Origin: Bacteroidota bacterium
GTDB lineage: Bacteria; Bacteroidota; Bacteroidia; Sphingobacteriales; Sphingobacteriaceae
DNA: 64,000 bases
NCBI GenBank assembly: GCA_018266915.1
Contig: JAFDZM010000042.1
Coordinates: 43,108-107,107 of the forward strand
Direction of reading: 5' to 3'
The position numbers and the translations under genes were made by a program. Under the pieces are notes generated by a model. That model did not search any database. It had not been told where the DNA came from and saw only the letters and a list, made by a program, of their open reading frames with translations. Of this stretch, positions 19,061 to 35,625 are shown in pieces. Each line of letters starts with the position of its first letter. The stretch's first letter is position 1.

Positions 19061-20462
19061 GGTATATATCCTGGCGGGACTGATGTTATTGCTGCCTGTG
19101 CTCATCTGGGCCCAGCAGGATACGGATCATCAGTTTAGGAAGACATTGAAGGAAACCCTTGAGGAGATTGAAGGGAGATTTCATGTAAAGATCAAATTTA
19201 CAGAGGACCAGGTAAAAAATAAGACGGTGACTTATGCCGACTGGCGTTTCAGGAACACAGTGGACGAGACCCTTGACAATGTGCTTAAACCGCTGGACAT
19301 GAAGGTAAATAAAACAGGTCCTAACGCTTATAAACTCAAGGAATATGAATACAATGTTTGGTCGGAGCAGGATGGTTGGACTAAGCTGGATAGCATAGCC
19401 AAGCTTTATCATGATGTTCCAAGCTGGGAAAAGAGAAAGGATTCACTTCGTACGGCTTTATACAAAGCGCTGGATTTATACCCATTGCCAGCAAAGCCGA
19501 ATAGCAAGCCAATTATAACGCAGGAAAGGATTTACAATGGATATTCGGTTCAAAACATCGCTATTGAAATTTTACCGGGTTTGTACATCAACGGATCGCT
19601 TTATAAGCCTTTGCATATAAAAGGGAAAATTCCCGTTATGCTCAGTCCCGATGGGCATTGGGCGCAACAGCGTTACCGGGCTGATTGCCAGATTCGATGC
19701 GCAACCCTTGCCCGAATGGGTTGTATGGCCTATAGCTATGATCTTTTTGCATGGGGCGAATCGCTGTTGCAATTTAAATCGGAAGATCATCGCACCAGCA
19801 TTGCACAGGTGGTACAGACCTTGGGTGCTATCCGCATTTTGGACTATGTGCTGAGCCTCAAAGAAACCGATCCCGCACGCGTTGGCATTAGCGGTGGCTC
19901 TGGTGGAGGAAGTCATACCGTATTAATGGCTGCACTTGATCCCCGCATAAAGCTGAGTGCACCTGTGGTATCGGTATCGTCTTACTTTTTTGGCGGTTGT
20001 CCATGCGAAAGCGGCATGCCTATTTTCTTTTGCGCCGGAGGAACCGATAATGTCGAACTGGCTGCTATGGCTGCCCCGCACCCGCAATTGTTGATCTCGG
20101 ATGGAAAGGATTGGACGGCACATATGCCTGAACATGATTTTCCGTACCTGCAAAAGATGTACGGCTATTACGGTAAAGCTAACCTGGTTGAGAACGTGCA
20201 TCTTCCCAACGAGGGACACGACTACGGTCTCTCAAAACGCAAAGCACTTTATGCATTTGTGGCAAAAAACTTCCGCCTGGATATAAGTAAAGTCGAGGAT
20301 AAGAGCGGGAAGATTGATGAATCGGAAGTGACAATTGAAAAAGAGCCTATGATGTATGTTTTCGGTGATCATGGCCAATATTTGCCGAAGGATGCCATCA
20401 TGGGCTATAATAATTTATTAAAAGCCTTTGCGTCGGCTCCGCGCGAGAAGAAAACCAATTGA
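19047..20462 (+). CDS. Alpha/beta-hydrolase esterase with N-terminal STN-like domain
   Basis: Exported protein of two parts. After a signal peptide (about residues 1-22), residues 25-100 read like a secretin/TonB short N-terminal (STN) domain. They contain LKETLEEIEGRFHVKIKFTE, then VDETLDNVLKPLDMKVNKTG and YKLKEY. This is the pattern normally at the front of SusC-type receptors. From about residue 160 comes an acetyl-esterase-type hydrolase. It has VMLSPDGHWAQ, the nucleophile elbow VGISGGSGGGSHT (about residue 293), FFGGCPCESGMP, and a late HLPNEGHDYG that provides the His. The start at 19047 overlaps the previous gene by 14 bases; longer starts lie deep inside that gene and lack a signal. 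Probable pectin or xylan-type acetylesterase; the STN part is unusual for an enzyme. Confidence 0.72.
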   Translation: MRNYKVYILAGLMLLLPVLIWAQQDTDHQFRKTLKETLEEIEGRFHVKIKFTEDQVKNKTVTYADWRFRNTVDETLDNVLKPLDMKVNKTGPNAYKLKEYEYNVWSEQDGWTKLDSIAKLYHDVPSWEKRKDSLRTALYKALDLYPLPAKPNSKPIITQERIYNGYSVQNIAIEILPGLYINGSLYKPLHIKGKIPVMLSPDGHWAQQRYRADCQIRCATLARMGCMAYSYDLFAWGESLLQFKSEDHRTSIAQVVQTLGAIRILDYVLSLKETDPARVGISGGSGGGSHTVLMAALDPRIKLSAPVVSVSSYFFGGCPCESGMPIFFCAGGTDNVELAAMAAPHPQLLISDGKDWTAHMPEHDFPYLQKMYGYYGKANLVENVHLPNEGHDYGLSKRKALYAFVAKNFRLDISKVEDKSGKIDESEVTIEKEPMMYVFGDHGQYLPKDAIMGYNNLLKAFASAPREKKTN

Positions 20463-20471
20463 AAAATAACT

Positions 20472-21359
20472 ATGAAAAAACTATCGCTTAATTTCTTAAC
20501 TGCCCTGGCAGGCTTAATTATAACAGTCGGATTATCTCCGGAAAAAGTTGCCGCTCAATCAAATGGACACCGCTACAAAGTTGCGGTGGTTGACCTGATG
20601 ATATTAAAACGGCAAAAATTGGGCGCTTTTAGGCTGGCCAAAGATATAGGCGCCGATGGAGTAGAGGTGGATATGGGCGGATTAGGCAATCGCGAGACTT
20701 TTGATAATAAGCTCGCTATAGATTCGGTACGGAATCAATTCCTGGCAACGAGCAAATCTATGAACCTGGAGATATGCTCGCTGGGCATGACCGGTTTTTT
20801 TGCCCAGTCGTTTGCACAAAGGCCCACAGCTGTTAGAGCAGTACAGGATTGCATCAATACTGCAAAAGAGATGAACCTTAAGGTGGTTTTTTTGCCACTC
20901 GGTGTTCAGGGCGATCTTGTTAAAAATCCCGAATTAAGACCTGCTATTGTAGAGCGATTAAAAGCTGTGGGTAAGATAGCCGAAGAAACGGGTGTTGTTA
21001 TAGGACTCGAAACCTCACTTGATGCGAAAGAAGAATTGAAGCTGTTGAAAGAAATTGGTTCGCCGGCTGTCAAAAGCTATTTCAACTTTGCCAACGCCGT
21101 AAAGAATGGCAGAGATATCAGCAAAGAGCTGGAGATACTGGGCAAAAAAGAGATTGTCCAGATCCATTGTACAGATGAGGATGGTGTATGGTTGCAGAAC
21201 GATACCAGGATCGACCTTAAAAAAATAAAAAACACGCTGGATAAAATGGGCTGGAGCGGATGGCTGGTGATCGAACGCTCACGTGACGCTAATGATCCGC
21301 GTAATGTCAAAAAGAATTTTACAGCCAATACAACCTACGTTAAATCAATTTTTCAATAG
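20472..21359 (+). CDS. Exported sugar-phosphate-isomerase/epimerase-like TIM barrel
   Basis: Xylose-isomerase-like (AP endonuclease 2) barrel with an N-terminal signal peptide of about 28 residues ending in AAQ. Supporting motifs are LAKDIGADGVEVDMGGLG (about residue 55), VFLPLGVQGDL, VVIGLETSLDAKEELKLL, FNFANAVKNG, VQIHCTDEDG and WSGWLVIERSRD. The Glu, Asp, His and Glu positions that hold the metal in the family are present. This fold usually works on free sugars or phosphates in the cytoplasm, so the signal peptide is notable; exported relatives do occur in Bacteroidota polysaccharide loci. Substrate unknown. It sits 9 bases after the esterase gene and is followed directly, in the same frame, by the next gene. 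Confidence 0.68.
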   Translation: MKKLSLNFLTALAGLIITVGLSPEKVAAQSNGHRYKVAVVDLMILKRQKLGAFRLAKDIGADGVEVDMGGLGNRETFDNKLAIDSVRNQFLATSKSMNLEICSLGMTGFFAQSFAQRPTAVRAVQDCINTAKEMNLKVVFLPLGVQGDLVKNPELRPAIVERLKAVGKIAEETGVVIGLETSLDAKEELKLLKEIGSPAVKSYFNFANAVKNGRDISKELEILGKKEIVQIHCTDEDGVWLQNDTRIDLKKIKNTLDKMGWSGWLVIERSRDANDPRNVKKNFTANTTYVKSIFQ

Positions 21360-21365
21360 CCCGGT

Positions 21366-23300
21366 TTGAAGCGTTTTTGTATCATATCGATTTGTATTTG
21401 CTTGCTGGCAGGTTTCAGTCTGCAAACTTATGCTGCTCAAATATGGGTGGCAACAAATGGTAACGATTTAAATCCGGGTACAAAAGAGGCTCCGAAACTC
21501 ACTATTGCAGCCGCACTGCACCAGGCGCGGGAACTGCGGAGACTTAAAGATACTTCTATTGAAAAAGGAATTTATATCCTGATCAAAAACGGTGAATATA
21601 TGCTGGATGAACCCCTGTTTGTCCGTCCGGAAGATTCCGGTACGCCGATCTCTCCAACAGTGATAGAGAATGCCCCTGGAGCAAGTCCTGTAATCAACGG
21701 CGGGCTTTACATTCATAACTGGCATAAAGTGTCAGATCCTGTTCCTGGTTTGCCATCGGGTGCACGAGGTAAAGTATGGGAAGCGCCGGCGCCGCAGGTA
21801 GATGGAAGCACTTTGCTCTTCAGGCAGCTTTGGGTAAATGGCAAAAAAGCTGTTCGGACGACAGATGTCGATTGCGATGATAACATGAGCCGTATATTAT
21901 CAGTGGATAAGCAAAGGCAGGAAATATGGATACCCGTCCCGGCAGGTGGTTTACCAAAAAATCCTGATCAAATGGAGATGGTTATCCACCAGATGTGGGC
22001 CATAGCCAATCTTCGTATAAAATCGATAACAATTGATGGTAATAAAGCGGGGCTCACCTTTTATCAGCCTGAGAGCCGCATAGAGTTTGAACATCCCTGG
22101 CCGGCGCCGGTGATCGATAAGGATCATAAAATGAATGGTAATTCGGCATTTTACCTTGTTAATTCGCTGGCATTTCTGGATAAGCCAGGCGAGTGGTATG
22201 AAGATATCAAAGCCGGCAAAGTTTATTATCTGCCCCGCAAAGGCGATAATATGGACAATGCTAACGTAATTGCGCCCTCACTGGAAAAGTTGCTGGAAGT
22301 AAAAGGCTCCGCTGACAGGCCGGTGAGCTACGTTTACGTTAAAGGAATAAAATTCGAGAATACTACATGGCTCCGTCCATCGCTCAAGGGGCATGTGCCA
22401 TTACAGGCAGGAATGTACCTGCTCGACGCTTATAAGCTTAAGATTAAAGGCACGCCCGAAAAAAGCGGTCTCGAAAATCAGGCCTGGGTAGGCCGCCCAC
22501 CGGCAGCTGTAGAGGTGAGCTATGCCAATCACATCAATTTTTCTGACTGCACATTTGCGCATCTAGCCTCAACCGCGCTTGATTTTATGCTGGGTACACA
22601 CGATGACGAAATAAAGGGTAATTTATTAAAAGACATTGGCGGTACAGGGATACTGATCGGCTTTTTTTCCGATGAGAGTTTTGAGGCTCATCTGCCGTAC
22701 AATCCTTCTGATCCCCGTGAGGTTTGCACTAACGAACACATCATCGATAACCTTGTTGACGATGCCACAAACGAAGACTGGGGGTGTGTAGGCATCGGTG
22801 CAGGCTATGTAAAAGGCATCAGCATAGAGCATAATGAAGTGTGCGATGTTTCCTATACGGGTATAAGTGTCGGCTGGGGGTGGACAAAGGCAGCCAATGT
22901 AATGAGTGATAATATCATTCGCGCCAATAAGGTGCATCATTATGCGAAGCACATGTATGATGTGTCGGGCATTTATACCTTGTCGGCACAACCGCGCTCG
23001 GTCATCGACAGTAACTACGTTGACGATATCTACAAAGTGCCTTATGCGCACGACCTGCAACATTGGTTCTACCTCTACACAGACGAAGGCTCGTCCTTTT
23101 TTACAGTAAAAGATAATTGGTGCCCGGCTGAAAAATTCCTTAAGAATGCCAATGGTCCTGGTAATGTTTGGGAGAATAATGGTCCGCAAGTGGCAGAAAG
23201 CGTAAAGCAATCCGCCGGTTTACAACAACCCTATAAACATCTGCTGAATGGTATAATCATCAACCCTGGAAATGAGGCGATCAATCACGTAGCCTTTTAG
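21366..23300 (+). CDS. Exported right-handed beta-helix glycosidase, GH141-like
   Basis: Starts with TTG: the previous stop is only 6 bases before it in the same frame, and no ATG precedes the signal peptide (about 23 residues, ending TYAAQ). The mature start IWVATNGNDLNPGTKEAPK, then YILIKNGEYMLDEPLFV and VINGGLYIHNW, is the usual opening of the beta-helix glycosidase group that includes GH141 and GH120. Later strands show HINFSDCTFAHLASTALDF, DIGGTGILIGFFSDE and VSYTGISVGWGW. GH141 contains an RG-II alpha-L-fucosidase and a xylanase; the RG-II context favours the former. The fold assignment is sure, the CAZy family moderately so. Confidence 0.62.
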   Translation: MKRFCIISICICLLAGFSLQTYAAQIWVATNGNDLNPGTKEAPKLTIAAALHQARELRRLKDTSIEKGIYILIKNGEYMLDEPLFVRPEDSGTPISPTVIENAPGASPVINGGLYIHNWHKVSDPVPGLPSGARGKVWEAPAPQVDGSTLLFRQLWVNGKKAVRTTDVDCDDNMSRILSVDKQRQEIWIPVPAGGLPKNPDQMEMVIHQMWAIANLRIKSITIDGNKAGLTFYQPESRIEFEHPWPAPVIDKDHKMNGNSAFYLVNSLAFLDKPGEWYEDIKAGKVYYLPRKGDNMDNANVIAPSLEKLLEVKGSADRPVSYVYVKGIKFENTTWLRPSLKGHVPLQAGMYLLDAYKLKIKGTPEKSGLENQAWVGRPPAAVEVSYANHINFSDCTFAHLASTALDFMLGTHDDEIKGNLLKDIGGTGILIGFFSDESFEAHLPYNPSDPREVCTNEHIIDNLVDDATNEDWGCVGIGAGYVKGISIEHNEVCDVSYTGISVGWGWTKAANVMSDNIIRANKVHHYAKHMYDVSGIYTLSAQPRSVIDSNYVDDIYKVPYAHDLQHWFYLYTDEGSSFFTVKDNWCPAEKFLKNANGPGNVWENNGPQVAESVKQSAGLQQPYKHLLNGIIINPGNEAINHVAF

Positions 23301-23304
23301 AAGC

Positions 23305-24024
23305 ATGCAGGCAATCATCAAAATATATCAATTGAGACAAGTATTGCACATTTTACTTTGTGTATTTGCCGCTTCTTTTTTCAGCTTTTCGGAAGGCCGG
23401 GCACAAGATCGCACACCTTCAATAATAGAAATTACAGGCCCGATAGGTTCACAACCTGGTGCCCGTTTATTGACCCCGGTATTAAAAGCGTCACATATTC
23501 CTTCATCTGCTCTGTATCAATGGAAAAATCACCTGGTTATCTACGCCTTTATGAATGATCCGGTGAGGTTGGAAGGGCGGGTTGCAAAGTTATACCCCAA
23601 ATGTTCACTTAAAATTTATCAGCACCCTTATTATGATTTTAATCGCAGGCGGTATTGTGGCAAAGCCAGTGTTGCCAAAGAATGGGATAACATACTGCTT
23701 ACTGCCAATCTGGTCGACAATCCGCGAATGCAGCAGGAATACCTGAAATATCATTCTACCCAATTTAAGAAATGGCCCAAAGTGGCCCAAGGTTTTTGCC
23801 ATGCCCAATTCCAGCAACTGCTTGGGTTTAGGAATGGACGGCAACTGATTCTGGTCATCAGCATTCCAAAAGGGGAGAGCCTCGACGAATTAAATCCAAA
23901 GACGACAGAAAATAACCCTCAAATGGTGCAATGGAACGCCCTGATGAAAAAATACCAGGTGGGCGTACCAGGTACCAGACCGGGAGAGGTATGGGTGTTT
24001 TTGAAACCGGTGAACAATTTATAA
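23305..24024 (+). CDS. Exported L-rhamnose-mutarotase-like protein with two ferredoxin-like halves
   Basis: A signal segment covers residues 1-33 (ending GRAQ). The C-terminal half (residues 130-239) resembles RhaM-type L-rhamnose mutarotases: NPRMQQEYLKYHSTQFKKWP, FCHAQFQQLLGFRNGRQLIL and the closing PGEVWVFLKPV. RhaM interconverts the anomers of L-rhamnose and normally works as a homodimer of single ferredoxin-like domains. Here residues 40-125 (ALYQWKNHLVIYAFMNDP, KLYPKCSLKIYQHPYY) look like a second diverged half, so one chain may form the dimer-like barrel. Three rhamnosidases in the operon fit a rhamnose-related role. Export of such a protein is unusual. Moderate confidence on family, low on function. 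Confidence 0.55.
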   Translation: MQAIIKIYQLRQVLHILLCVFAASFFSFSEGRAQDRTPSIIEITGPIGSQPGARLLTPVLKASHIPSSALYQWKNHLVIYAFMNDPVRLEGRVAKLYPKCSLKIYQHPYYDFNRRRYCGKASVAKEWDNILLTANLVDNPRMQQEYLKYHSTQFKKWPKVAQGFCHAQFQQLLGFRNGRQLILVISIPKGESLDELNPKTTENNPQMVQWNALMKKYQVGVPGTRPGEVWVFLKPVNNL

Positions 24025-24037
24025 TACCAAACAGATC

Positions 24038-25123
24038 ATGCTAAAATTAGGAATACTAGGCTTAGGAGAAGGACGCAGCACCATGTCGGCGGCGTTGCAA
24101 AGCCCGAAATACGAATTGAAAATGGTGTGCGACAGGAACAGCGAATTGTGTAAACAACGGGGAGAAGAATTTAATTTTCACAATTACACCACCAATTACC
24201 AGGAAATGCTTGATGACCCTGAAATTGACGTGATTGCCATCTATACGCCCGATTGTCTGCACGCCGAACATGTGAAACAGGCGCTTATGCATCAGAAACA
24301 CGTGGTATGCACCAAGCCTTTTATTGACGACTTATCAAAAGCTCAGGAGTTACTCGACTTAGCTGAAAAGACTGGCAAAAAAGTATTTATCGGCCAAAGC
24401 TCCCGTTTTTTCGAGCCGGCAAAAAGACAGCGGAAGGATTTTGAAGAGTGCTTAATTGGTGATCTGATCACCGTTGAAAGTCACTACCATGCCGATCACC
24501 GGTGGTTTTTAGAAAAGCCCTGGGCACTGGAAGATGCGTTCAAATGGTTATATGGCGGTTTGAGTCACCCGGTAGATTTTATACGCTGGTATTTACCAGA
24601 GATTGAAGAGGTGATGGGTTATGGCATGATCAGTAGCAATGGGAAGAAAGCAGGTCTTAAAAATGCTGATACTATGCATTTCATTTTTAAATCGATTGAT
24701 GGCCGGGTTGCACGCGTGAGCGGCGCTTATACCGGTTATACCCAACCAACCCAGCGCGACAGCGGTATGAGTGTAATATTAAGATGCACCGAAGGCGCAT
24801 CACAGGCTGATTATCATGAGTTGCGTTATGCCGTGACCGACAAAACTGGTGAGGAAAAAATTATTTACTGGGGCGATAAAGCATTAAAATATTACTACAG
24901 GTTTGAGGGACAAAGTCACCACGCGGGTGAATACCAAAACTATCTCGAATACTTTGCTGATTGCCTCGAAAACGGGGAAACTGCTTACCCTGATATCAAA
25001 GAAGGCATTGGTACCATCGCGCTGCTGCAAGCCATGGACCGGTCGTTGCAAAGCGGCGCACCAGTAAAAATAGCTGACGTTATGAACGAATATCGACTAT
25101 CAACCGAATTGTTAAGCGTATGA
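24038..25123 (+). CDS. Gfo/Idh/MocA-family NAD(P)-dependent oxidoreductase
   Basis: Cytoplasmic: no signal peptide. The N-terminal Rossmann fold starts KLGILGLGEGRSTMSAAL, followed by VCDRNSEL, DPEIDVIAIYTPDCLHAEHV and HVVCTKPFIDDLSKAQ. That last motif is the family's KP motif after the sixth strand. The substrate domain has the SSRFFEPAKRQRKDFEEC helix and GGLSHPVDFIRWYLPEIEEV, with the His likely catalytic. Members oxidise or epimerise sugars and inositols; the substrate here is unknown but is probably a monosaccharide released by the operon's enzymes. It ends in a 4-base ATGA overlap with the transporter gene, which suggests the two products handle the same compound. Confidence 0.85.
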   Translation: MLKLGILGLGEGRSTMSAALQSPKYELKMVCDRNSELCKQRGEEFNFHNYTTNYQEMLDDPEIDVIAIYTPDCLHAEHVKQALMHQKHVVCTKPFIDDLSKAQELLDLAEKTGKKVFIGQSSRFFEPAKRQRKDFEECLIGDLITVESHYHADHRWFLEKPWALEDAFKWLYGGLSHPVDFIRWYLPEIEEVMGYGMISSNGKKAGLKNADTMHFIFKSIDGRVARVSGAYTGYTQPTQRDSGMSVILRCTEGASQADYHELRYAVTDKTGEEKIIYWGDKALKYYYRFEGQSHHAGEYQNYLEYFADCLENGETAYPDIKEGIGTIALLQAMDRSLQSGAPVKIADVMNEYRLSTELLSV

Positions 25124-26721
25124 TATTGGCCATGGGACACCTTGGGGCTAATTTGACGGCCCTTGATTATGCCATCGTTCTGATCTATGTGGTAGTGCTT
25201 GTCATTATTGGCTATAGGGCCAGTTTTGTCAAAACTGGAAAGAAGGACGAAACGCTTTTCCTGGCAAATAAGTCCCTGGGTTGGGCGAGCATCGGATTTA
25301 ATATGTGGGGAACCAATGTAGGGCCGTCAATGCTGCTTGCATTTGCAAGTATTGGCTATACCACGGGTATTGTTGCTGTCAATTTCGATTGGTATGCATT
25401 TGTTTTCCTGTTATTACTGGCGGTTGTGTTCGCTCCTAAATACCTGGCGGCTAAAGTGAGCACTACGCCTGAATTTATGGGTAACCGTTATGGCGAATCG
25501 ACAAGGAATATACTGGCATGGTACGCGCTGATCAAGATCCTTATTTCGTGGCTCTCGTTGGGGCTGTTTGCAGGCGGTTTCCTGGTAAGGCAGATATTGG
25601 GGATCCCGATGTGGCAATCGGTTATTGCGCTCGTATCATTTGCCGGGCTGTTCACTTTTGCAGGCGGATTGAAAGCTATCGCTAAAGTGAATTTTTTCCA
25701 GATGATATTGCTGATTGCGGTCTCGTTGATGCTCACCGTTATAGGGGTCGTAAAAGCTGGCGGTTTATCCGCGGTATACAATAAAGTACCTCATAACTTC
25801 TGGAACCTGATCCATCCGGCAAGTGATAAAAAATATCCCTGGTATGCTATCTTGCTGGGTTATCCTGTTTCAGCAGTCGCTTTTTTTTGTACCGACCAGG
25901 CCATGGTGCAATCGGTACTGGGCGCCAGGAATCTTGAGCAGGGCCAATTAGGCGTAAACTTTATCGGCTGGCTGAAGATTCTATCATTACCGTTATTTAT
26001 TCTTACAGGAATATTGTGTTTTATCCTGTTTCCAGGACTTAAAGATCCTGCCGAGGCCTATATGACCATGGTTACCCACCTCTTCCCTCCGGGATTAAAC
26101 GGTCTGGTGATTGTTGTACTGATAGCGGTTCTTGTTGGCACCATTGGTTCATCACTCAATTCGCTGAGTACGGTGTTCACGATGGATGTGTACTCGAAGA
26201 AGATTAACCCTAATGCATCCAATCAGCAAATTATAAAGGTTGGACGGATATCGGTGGTTGCCGGCTGTGTTTTTGCCATCATTGTGGCGCTGGCAATCGA
26301 CAATATTAAGGGGCTTAATTTGTTTGATATATTTCAATCGGTTTTAGGTTTTATCGCGCCACCGCTAGCAGTAGTTTTCCTGCTCACCGTATTTTGGCCG
26401 AGAACTACCCGAACTGCAGTCAACCTGGTTTTGTCTGCGGGGTCGGCTTTCTCTCTTGGAGTTGGCGTTTTGTATCTGTGGGTATTCACGCCCGATAAAT
26501 ATCATTTCTGGCCGCATTATCTTATGCTGTCGTTTTACATTTTTGTTTTTCTACTGTTATCAGCTATCATCATTTCCCTGGCCGACAGAAACCCGGTCAT
26601 CTATTTACGCGACAAAATGGTTAAGGCCAATATCTCTCCAACAACCAGGCGGGTTAAAATTGCATGGGCAGCGTTGGTGGTAGCGATGATCTGCTTATAT
26701 ATCCTATTTAACGGACACTGA
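25120..26721 (+). CDS. Sodium:solute symporter family sugar transporter
   Basis: Inner-membrane protein of the SSS family with about 13-14 hydrophobic segments. Family signs include a first helix DYAIVLIYVVVLVIIGYRAS, then SLGWASIGFNMWGTNVGPSM with the unwound first-core-helix pattern. WYAILLGYPVSAVAFFCTDQ and NSLSTVFTMDVYSKKINP around residue 350 follow the SGLT-type pattern. Probably brings a mono- or disaccharide from the periplasm into the cell with sodium, for the oxidoreductase encoded just before it. A second in-frame Met four codons later is an alternative start. The specific sugar cannot be read from the sequence. Confidence 0.88.
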   Translation: MILAMGHLGANLTALDYAIVLIYVVVLVIIGYRASFVKTGKKDETLFLANKSLGWASIGFNMWGTNVGPSMLLAFASIGYTTGIVAVNFDWYAFVFLLLLAVVFAPKYLAAKVSTTPEFMGNRYGESTRNILAWYALIKILISWLSLGLFAGGFLVRQILGIPMWQSVIALVSFAGLFTFAGGLKAIAKVNFFQMILLIAVSLMLTVIGVVKAGGLSAVYNKVPHNFWNLIHPASDKKYPWYAILLGYPVSAVAFFCTDQAMVQSVLGARNLEQGQLGVNFIGWLKILSLPLFILTGILCFILFPGLKDPAEAYMTMVTHLFPPGLNGLVIVVLIAVLVGTIGSSLNSLSTVFTMDVYSKKINPNASNQQIIKVGRISVVAGCVFAIIVALAIDNIKGLNLFDIFQSVLGFIAPPLAVVFLLTVFWPRTTRTAVNLVLSAGSAFSLGVGVLYLWVFTPDKYHFWPHYLMLSFYIFVFLLLSAIIISLADRNPVIYLRDKMVKANISPTTRRVKIAWAALVVAMICLYILFNGH

Positions 26722-26725
26722 TTTT

Positions 26726-35624
<8,899 letters not shown>

Positions 35625-35625
35625 G

